This document shows, one piece after another, positions 33,504 to 44,946 of a DNA stretch of 64,000 nucleotides (positions are counted from its first letter, which is position 1; each line of letters opens with the position of its first letter). This DNA is from Diplolepis rosae (taxonomy: Eukaryota > Arthropoda > Insecta > Hymenoptera > Diplolepididae). The stretch lies in the NCBI GenBank assembly GCA_030998225.1, contig JAPYXD010000704.1, forward strand, positions 3,782,001 through 3,846,000. Direction: 5' to 3'. The position numbers and the translations under genes were made by a program. The notes under the pieces are model-generated. The model made no database searches. It worked only from the letters and a program-made list of their open reading frames with translations, and had not been told where the DNA came from.

Positions 33504-34164
33504 AGTAGTCGTCATGCCAAAAATCAGTCTCTGGAAAAAGAAGTTTTTCTATGATTTCAAGACTGGAAATTATAACATCAGCCGTGTCATATGTAAGAAA
33601 AGACTCTTTTTAATGAAAAAATTTAAAAATTACGAAAAATAATATTTTAATAATGTTTTTTATAATAGGATATTTCTTTACTATCGCTTCTTACCAATTT
33701 TTTGAAAATGATTGAAGTTTCTTAAATCATAGCTTATTTTTTCGAGGGAAATATTCTCTACAACTTAACCGTTTCCAATTTTTGAAAATAAATCAATTAT
33801 TATCAAATACAGCAATTTGTTTATAAAAAATTTGTTTTGGAAAATTGATTTTTAATTATTCCAGCCATTAAAGAATTTATTTTCAAAAATTGGAAACGGT
33901 CAAGTTGTAGAGAATATTTTCCTCGAAAAAATAAGCAATGATTTAAGAAACTTCAATCATTTTTTAAAAATTGGTAAGAAGCAATAGTAAGGAAAAATCC
34001 TATTACAAAAAACATTATTAAAAAATTATTTTTCGTAATTTTTAAATTTTTTCATTAAAAAGAGTCTTTCCTTACATATGACACGGCTGATGTTATAATT
34101 TCCAGTCTTGAAATCATAGAAAAACTTCTTTTTCCAGAGACTGATTTTTGGCACGACAACTACC
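33504..34164. mobile_element. TTAA-flanked foldback, GGTAGTNGTC family
   Basis: TTAA at 33500-33503 and 34165-34168. The arms run from AGTAGTCGTCATGCCAAAAA against GGTAGTTGTCGTGCCAAAAA and stay complementary for about 300 bp (AAATCAGTCTCTGGAAAAAG, GACACGGCTGATGTTATAAT, CTTCTTACCAATTTTT). The inner blocks CGCTTCTTACCAA and GTTAAGTTGTAG-like words are shared with 57571-58211. Confidence 0.85.
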
Positions 34165-34422
34165 TTAACCTTATATTTACTGGTTTCTATATCATTTTTA
34201 TCATGGAAAATACTTACTTTTTACTGCTGATTTCACACAAATACTTCACAAGGAAAAAGAATCAAATTTTAAAGTGAATCAAATTGTATTTTTGTTTGCT
34301 TTTTTATTGATAATAAACATTTTTATAACTAAGTCCCATTATAATACATTATAAAAGTTCTCGAACAGCCTCCTTTAGTTCACTCATGCTATGGCGCTGC
34401 AGTCACGCACGGTGCCTATAGG

Positions 34423-34620
34423 GTGTGAGCGGTGAGAGAGAAAGAGAGAGAGAGAGCGACCGGCTGTGTATCCAGCGGTTCGAGTTGTGTAAGAGGGAGT
34501 GTGTGTGTCACTGAGTTCCAGTGACAGTATAGGGTGTGAGTGGTGAGGAAGAAAAAAGAGAGACCGACTGTGTATCAAGTGGTTTGAGTGGCTTGAGGGA
34601 AAGTGTGTGTTTCTCTATAC
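34423..34620. repeat. ~108-bp tandem repeat, third and fourth units
   Basis: Two adjacent units begin GTGTGAGCGGTGAG and GTGTGAGTGGTGAGG and contain GACCGACTGTGTATC and CACTGAGTTCCAGTGACAG. A GA-rich run (34437-34457) expands the third unit. Confidence 0.75.
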
Positions 34621-34877
34621 ACTGATATCTATGTTCATGGTGAAATTTGTCCTGAACTAGAGTATTAAAGAAAATATTTAATGCATTATATGAAGTCATT
34701 TGCATAAATTAATCGTATATTAAATTTAATAAAAAATATTAATAAATTTGATATAAGTGTAGTAATTTTTAATGTGTGTTAAGATTTTAATATTTTAGTA
34801 TATTAATTTCATCTGATATACTGGTTTATTAAAATTAAAATACATCTGTATTGAATTAATTTGCGTTTGCGTATTAA

Positions 34878-37212
34878 CCCGTTTCGTCCTAAAACGACGT
34901 AAATTTTGAATTGTTTTTATCTAAATAATAAATTTTGAAAGAAAAAATTGATGTATAATTTTGAGAATGCATAGCCGATTGTATTTTTGTCCGCTCTTTC
35001 ACATCCCATTGTCTGTTTTACGCTACTGTTCACCGTTTTCCATGTTTTTCGCCATTTTTTCTTTCTAATTAGCTTAATTATGCATGAGTTATACAGAAAT
35101 GAATATCATGATAACTATTTGGTCCTAATATATCCTCACACCGCAACAAATTCAATATGACGGATGTTATTACTTTATCTTGTTTTTCCAATTGGTTTAT
35201 AAAAATATGGAAACATAGTTGCAATATCAGAAGCCGAAACCAAAACTGGAAAAATTTATATATCAATGTTCAATATAGTAATGTTTATAAAAGTATAAAT
35301 ATAGATATATTAACGTAGATGTTTATGATTTTTGTAATCTCGTTTCAGCAAGAGTAACAATGTATTTGAATATGGTAATGTCCATATTTAGTACTTTTTA
35401 TGATCTTTTCCGCACTTGTTGCTGAATAGTTTGAGTTATTGAGATTTTTAGTGTCTACTCCAATGTTAGTATAATTTTTTATACTATTGTATCTTGCATG
35501 CCCATGTGAAGTTTTCCTCAGAGGAGTCGAAATCATAGCAGGCATGATATTTTACGGCTGACGGACGATAGATTAGTAACTGCAGACAGATAAAAAAATT
35601 CGGAATTGGTACGTTCGATTTCAAATAATGAACTATAATAATATCAGTTATTTATATAAGTAAACATGCAGAATGTCATGTCGTACCAAAATGTATGTGT
35701 GAATGACAAAAAAATTTCAGAAGCAAAAACATCTGTTTATTACGTTGGAATGTACTAGTAGCACTAAAATTTGAAAAAAAAAGAATATTGAATTATGACT
35801 ATATAAGAATATATTAATTGGGACAGGCACACCAATGAAGCCCTATAATATTTTAATGAAACAAAAATATTTTTCATTAGAAAAAATTAGCAGCATAGCC
35901 ACAACTATTACCCGTGCGGAAAAATTTCATGGCGCTGACGAGCGCCAGGCAAGACTATCTGGTTTCCGGTTCTGGCGCTGACTATAAGGCCTGGTCTGGA
36001 GCTGACCAGAACTGTAACGTATTTGTACGGTCAGCCGCTAGTCAGCGGCTGGCTAGCCACAAGCCATATGTTGCTCAGCTTCAAGCCAGCGGCTAGTTAG
36101 CTACTAATTCGCGGCTGGTTAGCCACTAATTAGAGATCAGTTAATGAAGTTTTGGTTGAAAAACCTTTCTAGTTGAACATTTATCGATTTCGATTAAAAT
36201 TCCTAATGTCTCAAAGTAATTAAATATTTTCTTATATTCTTCTTTATTAGATACACGGGGTTTGTACTTACCTTTTAATTAAGAAATAGATCACCGTTTC
36301 ATAAGAAACATTCCACTTTTCATGCATAAAAAAATGCTGTCACTTGCTCAGAAACTTTTAACAGTTTATTCGATTTGTCAACACGTTTGAGCGATGAAGA
36401 CTAGCAATATGACGCGCAAAGTCACAACTTAATCTTCGCAACTTTTGGAGCCAAAAAGTAAGTAGTAGCAATATATGCAAAAAAAGAGATACTTGTTTCC
36501 GGTGGCGTCATAAATGTTTCTAAAAAATTGTTAGTAACCTATGAATTTTTCGAAACTTGTAAAAAAAAATTTCGCTTGCCACATACAAAGATTTTGTCAT
36601 GGAATGCTGCCTAGCGCCAGACCTGAGTCAGATCAGAACACAATCAGAGATTGCCAGACCTGGACCATATCAGACAATAGACTGCCATGAAATTTTTCCA
36701 GGCGGGTACATCCAAGAATGGAAAAACGAAATTTGCCTTGTAATCAAAGTAACAACATATCCGCCATATTGAAATTGTTGCAGTGTGTGGATATATTAGG
36801 ACCAAGTAGTTATCATGACATTCATTTCTGTATGACTCATGCATAATTAAGCTAATTAGAAAGAAAAAATGTCGAAAAACATGGAAAACATAATTTATGG
36901 ACGAAAATGATTTTTTCTTTTAGTAAAAACATTTATGCCACTATATCTAGACGATCAAAACGATCAGATAACATTTTCATGTTCAGAAATACGATATAAT
37001 GGAAAAGAAATTGAAGTGTTTCTGACTTTTTTATATTTTTGTCACCATATTGAAAAAATGGCGAACGGTAGCGTAAAATAGACATCGTGATTGGAAAGAG
37101 CGGAGAAAAATACAATATGCTATGCATTCTTAAAATGATCAATCAATTTTTTCTTTCAAAATTTACTAGATAAAAACAATTCAAAAATTACGTCGTTCCA
37201 GGACGAAACGCG
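34878..37212. mobile_element. TTAA-flanked element, CCCGTTTCGTCC termini, 2.3 kb
   Basis: TTAA at 34874-34877 and 37213-37216. The termini CCCGTTTCGTCCTAAAACG and CGCGTTTCGTCCTGGAACG are inverted. The subterminal arms stay complementary for several hundred bases (TTGTTTTTATCTA, GAATGCATAGC, TTCTAATTAGCTTAATTATG). No transposase is visible, and a second element is nested at 35911-36706. A CC start after TTAA is nearer the piggyBac style than the G-starting families in this window. Confidence 0.85.
35911..36706. mobile_element. TA-flanked nested element with GCCAG-rich core
   Basis: The ends CCCGTGCGGAAAAATTTCAT and CCCGCCTGGAAAAATTTCAT are inverted, flanked by TA (35909-35910, 36707-36708). 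The left interior has repeated GCGGCTGGCTAGCC / GCGGCTAGTTAGC words and CAGACC-type words recur at the right. No protein recognised. Confidence 0.75.
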
Positions 37213-37216
37213 TTAA

Positions 37217-38155
37217 ATTTAATAATATTTTTAACAGTGTATGTCTGTAGTTCAAGTAACCAGAAATATGTTTATTTTAATCAGATGCCTTAAGAATGTA
37301 ATTAAAGAAAATTGAACCAAGAAAAAAGTTAAAATGCCTGAAATATCTCTGAGTGTGCCATAACATTGTCAGCAATCATAACTCAATAAAATGATTTTCT
37401 GGATTTTCCCTTAGCTTTTATTTTTATTGGATTATCATACTATTCACAGATCGTTAGTTTTATAGCGAGCATTCGATAAAAAATTATATTCACAAAAACG
37501 TGATACATCTGCTGGAATAGACTTTTGCAGATGGACGATTACGAGAAAATTGAACGTAAATGAACATCAGGACACATAAACGAAAATTGAGGGAGAAAGG
37601 AATCGGAAATAGACGAGAGGAATTTTATTACTACAAAAAATGGATGTTATATGTTTATGAGATATATGCAAGTAAAGCTTATATACATTTTGCGAGTCCA
37701 TAGATATTTACGAGTAGGTTACCATATACCAATGATGCAATGGAATTGTATAAATATTTTATGAGTTTAAAAAAATAGTCATAAATTTAATATACTCCGG
37801 TAATTGTTTTTAATTTGATGATATAAAGATTTACGATCGCATACTGCAAGTCATGGTTTCTCATTACGGGTATAGATGTACAAATCATTAATCAATATTT
37901 CCAAAATCATTTTACTAATATTGAGTGAGAGAGGGGAGATTACGTGCAACAAATGTGTTTACGTATTTTATGGAACATACATATATATGTTTATGTAACG
38001 GAAATAAATTGAGCATCTATAAAATTAATAATTTCATCAAGTTTTTCTATTACGATTAATGAGATCGCTAATTCAATTGTGTCTTGAATTCTAGAATAAT
38101 TCATCTTCAAATGTTCAGATTCGTCTCATTTTTATCGAAACTTTTCTTCTTGCAG
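37217..38155. other. Intron or intergenic DNA upstream of the Ly6 exon
   Basis: No supported feature. A pyrimidine-rich tract (TTTTCTTCTTGCAG) at its end is the splice acceptor of the exon at 38156. I found no Ly6 N-terminal exon here. Confidence 0.5.
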
Positions 38156-38213
38156 AAATATGTTAGCGAGGGTTCAACTGTACGAGACTGCGTGCCGGAG
38201 TGTACGGAGAAAG
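38156..38213 (+). CDS. UPAR/Ly6 (three-finger) protein, internal exon
   Basis: A 58-bp exon between a strong acceptor (CTTTTCTTCTTGCAG) and donor (AAAG|GTGAGT). It reads KYVSEGSTVRDCVPECTEK in phase 0 and leaves one base, G, that completes a Glu codon with the exon at 59075. The Cys-x3-Cys spacing, followed in the next exon by CC-x4-CN, is the C-terminal part of the Ly6/UPAR fold. This fold is secreted or GPI-anchored and acts at the cell surface, in insects for example in junction formation and ion-channel modulation. The signal peptide and first finger must be encoded upstream and were not found in the window. Base composition and splice sites make this far more convincing than neighbouring AT-driven frames. 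Confidence 0.82.
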
Positions 38214-39138
38214 GTGAGTTTTACTTGTAATCATTATTTAATAGCTATACAGAAAATCTTGATTTGGAGAAGAATTAGACGGACAGTCAGAAAAAAAGTT
38301 GATTGAAGCGAATAATTCCTTAGTTCTTTTCATTTATAATTTTATTTTAGCGAATTTTTTAGTGAAAGTGTGGAAAATTTTATCTCAAATACAGTGCAAC
38401 CTCGATAAGTGCTAGTTCTCAGAGACGTGGGGAAAAATGATGAGAAAATCATGTCCCCCATTACTATGCATCGAGCTTGGACTTTGTGAATGTTTGATAA
38501 AGTGTACCTAAACGTATTCAAATCTAATAAACGTTTCGAGAGTTATTGTGTCCACAGACGACAACGAAAGTCACATCAGGAAAACCCTTCTTCGGATTCA
38601 GGGGATCATGAAACCTGGACAGTCGTTGATAAAAGTGTATATTAAATTTCACACAAATCTAATACCTTCTCATATGTGATGAAAATGCAAACAAATTTTG
38701 TGCGAAATTGCTGCTCAATTGGTTAATATCAACACGACTTAGTGATGATTTGCAATATTGGAACTTAAAATGACTTTTTTTTTTATAAATGTATTCTCGA
38801 TATCATTATCTGCATAAACATTTTCTTGAAATTTTATTTTACTTGCATCAAATTTGTAATCTGTGATCCCAAAAACCCCTTGCTAACAATTTTTGATCAA
38901 TTTTTCTGAATAAATCTATAAGAAAGCCTCCAGAAAGATAAAATTCCATTTTATGGATAAATTTTGGGTACCCAATATTTTCCGAAGACAACAATGTAGA
39001 AAAATCCAACGCATTTACTGTCTTCTCCGGAAAATTTGTTTAAATTATTATTTCATCAATAAACCGGTGTTATGTAATTGGCAATGTCAGACGCTACGAC
39101 ATGGACTTAAACGTAGGGCTTTATTTTCTATCTGAAAC
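38214..39138. other. Start of the ~20.9-kb intron
   Basis: Donor at 38214. A short relative of dispersed repeat X (AATACCTTCTCATATGTGAT) lies near 38660. Nothing else supported. Confidence 0.5.
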
Positions 39139-39140
39139 TA

Positions 39141-39429
39141 CACTTAAGTCGGATAATAGGGGAACTGGATTTAGGAGCTTCTTAGAATTAGTTTGATGAT
39201 GGTACGGTGTGAAGGGTCGAGAGAGTGGTGATGTAAACAACTTGAAGTCGTCCCGTAAGAAGAATATGAGCAGTACCTCTTTTTCGTGTTCGCTTTAACT
39301 TTATTAATTTAATAGGGATGATGCCCCCATGACTGAAATAGTTCTTACGGTTCTGATTGTTCTGATCTGAGGATTACCTGAGTTTACGGGCGCAACACCT
39401 GAAATTGTCCCTATTGTCCGACTTGGGTG
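39141..39429. mobile_element. CAC-ended foldback MITE
   Basis: The termini CACTTAAGTCGGATAATAGG and CACCCAAGTCGGACAATAGG are inverted, with dinucleotide TA on each side (39139-39140, 39430-39431). The centre is not palindromic. 289 bp, non-coding, in the Ly6 intron. Confidence 0.75.
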
Positions 39430-39431
39430 TA

Positions 39432-41889
39432 AATCAATTTAGAAGCTTTCATATATCCCGCTCAAAGACTGGAAAAATCATGAATTTGAAAAAAAGAATA
39501 CTTTGTTTTCTCATAAGAAATTTTGGAATTATTCTCTACCGAAATAACTGTGTAAATCATCCAACTATGCGCCTGACTGAGAATAGGCATTGGATCAAAA
39601 TTATCTATAGTTATATTTTTTCCAAATTTATTTCAAGATTTCTAATCGATGTAACAATAATTTTCTAATTGTCTTCTCTTTTAAGAAAGGGTTAGGTTGG
39701 ATTTTATCTAATTCTAAATTAATGAAAAATGAGCCACTAATTCAATTGGATAATCATGTTTACTAATTATAAGTCATTTTTGTACTAATTCCTCTTTAAA
39801 AGGATTATAACTACTAATAGGATCAGTAGAAAATGACTAGTAATTAGTGGGCAGTTTCACTAAGGTAAATCACTGCCTAACTTTTTACTAATTCAGATTT
39901 AGAGACTTATCTACACATTTTTTGGTTGCCTGAACTTTTTTCTCAAGTTAGCCGGTTTTTTACAAGTTAAATTCTTGTTTTCAAATGTATACTTATGTAT
40001 CGACATTTATAATGACTGAGTAAGTGGTTCAATTGAATGTAAAAAAAGTGTTCTTAAGCTTAGTTGCATTTTTGTCTTTTGAATCTCTGTGATTCACTTC
40101 AAAGAACTTTGGCAGCTCTTTCCCTCTTTGAGGTCGAAGTAAGCAAAGTGCATACACACATACAACTTTCTACGTCTGACAAAATGTAATCCCTTGCTCC
40201 TTTTTTCCTATCTTTCTCTTCTTTCTCTATATCTCTCTTGCTCTTCAGAGAAACTTTCCTTGGGGTGATTGTACACTCAGTTGGTTTGCTCACATGTGAG
40301 ATTGCTTCAAACCATTCAGAAGTGATTTTCAGAGGAAGAGTCGTATTACCGAGGAAATAAAATCTTCGACATTCGTCATGATGCTGTCCTTTCAATTGCA
40401 AAGGCAAAGATCTCTTGAACGCTACATTCAGATTGATTTGCCTCGATGTCAATCGCGATTATTTTTTCTGTAATTTTGATAACATAATCGTTTTTTTCCA
40501 TTGTCAATAAATCTCGAAATTGAGAAATTAAAATATCATTGAATTTCTATGATCATCTTGTTTTTAGGCCAGACAAATGTTTTCTTTGAAAATAATTTTT
40601 TTTCTTCTATTAATACTCAAAGTTTTTATAACTTGGACATCGAGGATAAGCTTCACAAGCATATTAAATTTTCAGAAACTTTTATAAAAGTTTGTTGGTT
40701 GCAGTTCGAGAAGAATGGTTATATTTTACTGTCTTGAATTACCGAGGTCAGCAAAGTTAGAAAAGCTCAATGATCAACATTTTTGCTGACCCCCCTAAAA
40801 AGTATTCAAATTCATGAGTCCACTTTCCCAAATTTACGCAAACACTGTTGACTTGAAAGTTAAATAAACTGTTTAGAAAATTAAACAATAAAATGTTTTA
40901 AATAGTTAAATCCTTTCAAATAATAATTAATTTGAGACTTCATGCTAAAAGCACACTTTGGTTAACATAGAGCAAAACAATATTTGAGCTGTAGGAACAC
41001 ACCGTTCACAACTTTGACAAGTAATCAAAATCTAAGACAACATTCTCTAAATCTGAGATAGTCAAAAGTGACTGATAAAGTAAGAAAAATAAGTAATTAA
41101 TTCACTAACTCATCCTGTATATTAATTTTTCGCAGAAATAATCTAATTATCGAAATAAGTAAATTAATCTCTAACATGAATTTTATTTATTTTTATTCAA
41201 ATCGTAAAAATATAAATTGTATCCAAATATTAAGAGAATTTCAAAAAACGAAAGTTTTTTCGAATTGAAAGAATAACTTTATGTTAAAGAGGTACAATTT
41301 ATGTAAAAAAATCAGTTATTTGTATTGATTTTTGGGTTAATTAAATTAAACCACGGCCAATTATAATTAAATGTAGAAAATAAACCTGAAAATGGTAGAA
41401 TTTTCATAAAGTACGGTTTGTTTATACATCGAACGTTCGTTAGAATTATTTTTATTTCTATGTTTTCATTTAGCGAACCAGTATAAGAGTTCAATTAATT
41501 TTAAGCTTTCCTGTATTCCTAGAACCTTCTTCATTGATAATTTTGTTTTTACAGTATAATCCCAACACTTCATTATTTATATAACAGTTTCATACAATTT
41601 GCAAGCACATTTTTTTTACAGTGTTCTATGTGCTTTAAATAACAATTACTAAATTCGTTTTTAATTTCAACAGAGAAAGTAAATTCAATTTACTCAAAAC
41701 TCTATTGGCTGTAAGGAACACATTCTCGTCATAATACGCGCGGTGCGCTCGATTTTCTGTATGAATTTCTGTAACTTTCTAATAAATTACATTAATAAAA
41801 TAATTTCTTTTCTTCCAAATATCTCAAAAAGGAATAAAAATCGCAGAATTTATTTGAGCAATGGATTTTGCATTTCAACACTCTTTTCG
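39432..41889. other. Intronic DNA, no firm gene
   Basis: Weak ACTAATTA / TTACTAATT inverted words at 39720-39900. One 117-codon antisense frame (40099-40452) is listed separately. The rest is AT-rich without structure. Confidence 0.45.
40099..40452 (-). CDS. Hypothetical antisense frame of 117 codons
   Basis: Opens MTSRQINLNVAFKRSLPLQL and contains a charged segment (KSKRDIEKEEKDRKKGARD) and several Cys near the end (ESCMCVCTLL). Its composition is less AT-biased than the surrounding intron. I recognise no domain, and the charged segment comes from a CTTTCTCTTCT-rich plus strand. It may be chance. It could also be an exon of an unrelated antisense gene, but no clear splice sites were identified. 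Confidence 0.2.
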   Translation of the reverse strand: MTSRQINLNVAFKRSLPLQLKGQHHDECRRFYFLGNTTLPLKITSEWFEAISHVSKPTECTITPRKVSLKSKRDIEKEEKDRKKGARDYILSDVESCMCVCTLLTSTSKRERAAKVL

Positions 41890-42505
41890 TATCTCACATA
41901 TTTTGGTTAAAAAATGGAATTTTCGGTTTTCAATACTATTTTTTTAAGTTTCAAAGAAAAATATACATCCTGTAAAAAAATGCTGTGATACAAATTTGTA
42001 GATCTTCTTTTATTAAAAATTTTTGTATGATAACGTTTTTTTCCTATCTCGTATAATTTATCTGGTAAATGGAATTTAGGTATTGAATTTTTCAAGTTTT
42101 AACATACTGTAACTTTCCTAATTTTAGTTTAATCGAAAAATGTTATTAGGATAATTAGTAGAGATTTATGAGCACTATCAGAAACCAGTATTGGAATTTT
42201 GAATTTTTCCATAATGCTTTTTTGAAAAACATAAAAAATGCTCCTATTTTGACAATTTTGGTCGGATGTGGTTGATTAACGAACTTGTCGTTATTTTTTC
42301 GACTTCGATAAAGTATGCGAAAGCTCAGTTCAATCCGATAATTCTATCGAGAGTTATTGAGTATACGACCTACTACTACAGACAGACAGACACTTTTGTA
42401 AAAACCATTTTTTCTGACTCAGGGGGTCTCAAAACGTAAATATTTGATGAAAATTTCGAAAGTCATTTCTCACATAAAACAAATACCTACTCATTGATAA
42501 TTTGA
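41890..42505 (-). repeat. Dispersed repeat X, first tandem copy (truncated)
   Basis: Minus-strand copy ending AAAACAAATACCTACTCATT. It shares CGTATCTCACATATTTTGG, GATTTATGAGCACTATC and CAGACAGACAGACACTTTTG with the next copy at an offset of about 961 bp. Confidence 0.75.
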
Positions 42506-42509
42506 ATGT

Positions 42510-43475
42510 ATTTAAGGAAAAGATTTTGCAGAACAACGCTTATTTCGTATCTCACATATTTTGGTGAAAAAAATCGAATTTTTTAAATATTAAAAATCAA
42601 AACATAAAATATACATCCTGTCCCAAAATGTCTCAATGAGAATTTGTAGACCTCATTTAGGCAAACAATTTTCCATCTAAACGTTTTTTTTGTATCTCAC
42701 ATATTTTGTCTAAAAAATGGAATTTTTGAATTTTAATCGTATTTTTCGGAATTGAAACGAATAATATATGTTTTATCAGAAACTGTTTGAGACAAAACTT
42801 GTAGATCTTTTTGAAACGAACAACTTTGTATTCTTACGTTTTTTTCGTATTTCGAATATTATTGTTAAAAAATTGAATTTTGGATTTTCAATAGTTTTTT
42901 TTTTTTAATTAAAAAGAAAAATATGCATCTTATGAAAAAATGTTACAATTCAAATTTGTAGGACTTTATGTAGAAAATAATATTGTATCATAACGTTTTT
43001 TCGTATCTCGTATAATTTAGCTGGAAAATGTAATTTTGATATTGACTTTTTTCGAATTTGAATATGCTGTAACATTTCTAATTTTGATTTAATCAAAAAA
43101 TGTTATCAGGATAATTTGTAGAGATTTATGAGCACTATCAAAAACCAGTATTTGAATTTTTGATTTTTTCAAAAAGTTATTTTCAAAAACACAAAAGTAG
43201 TGCTCAATCCCTCAATTTTGATTGGATGTGGCTGGTCAAGGAACTTGTCCTTACTTTTTCGGCTTCGATAAAGTGTGCCAAAGCTCAATTCAATCTGATA
43301 ATTCTATCGAGAGTTATGCCGCACACGACCTACTACAGACAGACAGACAGACACTTTCGTAAAAACCCTTTTTTCTGACTCAGGGGGTCTCAAAACGTAA
43401 AGATTTGATGAAAATTTCGAAAGTCATTTTTCACATAAAACCATTACCTTCTCATCCATGATGAGAATGTAAAAA
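42510..43475 (-). repeat. Dispersed repeat X, second tandem copy
   Basis: Ends with CCTTCTCATCCATGATGAGA then ATGTAAAAA, the hairpin terminus seen at 17723 and 30268. The CAGGGGGTCTCAAAACGTAA block lies at 42421 in the first copy and 43382 here. Internal units around CGTTTTTTTCGTATCTCA recur at 130-170 bp. Confidence 0.78.
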
Positions 43476-43479
43476 GAAC

Positions 43480-44940
43480 TAAAACGTATAACAATTTACT
43501 AATCTTACAACTCGAGGCAAGGTATAAAATCACATAACAGCCGTCTTTATTACATTTTGTTTTTATGATCGTCGTCGTATTTGGAAGAAAAATATAAATC
43601 AGAATGTAAATGTAAAAACAGAAACGAATTTAGTTCTTTTATGGCAGTAAGAATCGAACAAAAAATTCACTTTCAGAACTCCCATGATCATTTTTACGAG
43701 CTTCTTATTCAAAGTTATGCATTTCAAAAATAAAACTCTAAAATCATGTTACTTTTATATTATCTCGATTGACTTGTTCAAGTCTAAAAATTACGAATAA
43801 CAAACTCAGAAGAATATTTGTTTAAATTAAAAGGGCTTTGGTTAGATTAAACTATTTGGTTATTTTATACTCAACTACCCATTTGTTTAAAATAACTGAA
43901 AACTATACAAATATTTTTTTGATCAAACAGAAGTTTAACATAAAAATTGAATGAGGAAATAAATGAACTTAAATACATTAAGATTATTTAATCAATGAAA
44001 AATGACAATTAACAATTTAAAAAATAATTTATTATACTTTTGTAACCATTTTCAAAATTTCCAACACTATAATCATTTTTAGACTTTTCTGGACGATTAA
44101 TTAAAATGAAATAAAGCCCTTCGATTCGTGACCAGACTTATTCACTGTCGTTGGATACGGGACTTGGTTTGAAAGCGGATATCCGACGAAACTTTTCTAA
44201 TCCCAGTACAGCATTCGTATCAAGTCTTGTGAATCCTGAACATCCATTGGCTTTCCCAATATGATCCTTCTAGTTAGGTTTCATTGGTTTCGCTTTATAA
44301 TTCATACGCTTCTATCCAGTGAAAACAGTTATTTTGAAACTTCACAGAGTTTCTTTTCTACATTTTGTATTACCTGTTTTTGTATTAAAACATGCAAGCC
44401 GAATTTTGAAAATGTTCCAAAGTCAACTTAATCCTTCTTTTAATTGGAATTTCTATGTATTCATTGATAAATCTTTTTTCAGATGGAAAAACTCTGTCCT
44501 AGAAAGAAATTGACGGTTCATTGAATTTCTCTATTTCGTTTGAAACTCACTTAGTTGCATTTTTCAGAGACTCATTCTTTAAAAGCTATTACTTGTTTCC
44601 TTCTACTTTCCGTTTAACTTTTCCGAGGAACGTTACAAATTGTTCTAGGTTCTCCTCCAACTGTTTCTCTGTCAAGATTGGCTGACTTTTTACAAAAAAT
44701 TGCCCCTCGCATGAGAATTCGGCAACACTGTCGGAGTACGACAAACTTTTTGTACTCCCAAATACATGTTCCGTGTTACTGATGAACCGGAAGTGCAAAC
44801 CTATGTCTCATCGTCAGCACTATTTATATACGATTTGATAGACTGCAAACTCCACTTAACACATTGTACCCACAAATCACAATTCTATTTACAGGAATTC
44901 AATTTCTTCAAATTCTTTAAAATTAATCAGTTGACTTGGT
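43480..44940. other. Intronic DNA, no firm gene
   Basis: A 70-codon antisense frame is listed separately. Otherwise AT-rich with no supported structure. Confidence 0.45.
44589..44798 (-). CDS. Hypothetical antisense frame of about 70 codons
   Basis: The frame is open from about 44807 to TAA at 44589 and has no ATG; the first listed codon is TTG. The reading SDSVAEFSCEGQFFVKSQPI, then LTEKQLEENLEQFVTFLGKV and KRKVEGNK, has protein-like composition and a plausible amphipathic helix at its end. A possible acceptor (GAGACATAG) lies just upstream on this strand. It may be a terminal exon or retro-pseudogene fragment of a cellular gene. I do not recognise the protein. Confidence 0.3.
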   Translation of the reverse strand: MHFRFISNTEHVFGSTKSLSYSDSVAEFSCEGQFFVKSQPILTEKQLEENLEQFVTFLGKVKRKVEGNK

Positions 44941-44946
44941 TGGTTA

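Larger units (their letters stand above)
32947..34414. mobile_element. P-like (THAP) element inserted in the tandem array
   Basis: The ends AACCGTGCG and CACCGTGCG are inverted, as are the subterminal AAAGGAGGCTGTT blocks. The flanks AGTATAGG (32939-32946) and CCTATAGG (34415-34422) share six of eight bases, compatible with a worn 8-bp duplication. The uninterrupted unit at 34520-34545 shows the unfilled site. A THAP-like zinc finger start lies inside at 33099. Termini starting CA, 8-bp flanks and a THAP start fit the P superfamily (inference). Confidence 0.6.

Noticed and set aside
38200..38213. End word TACGGAGAAAG as the terminus of a CACGGAGAAA MITE
   Set aside because: It falls inside the Ly6 exon, reads as conserved coding sequence and abuts a consensus splice donor. 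The likeness is chance.
43440..43500. Helitron 3' end (hairpin followed by CTAA)
   Set aside because: CTAA follows the hairpin in this copy only. The copies at 17723 and 30268 diverge right after ATGTAAAAA without CTRR.
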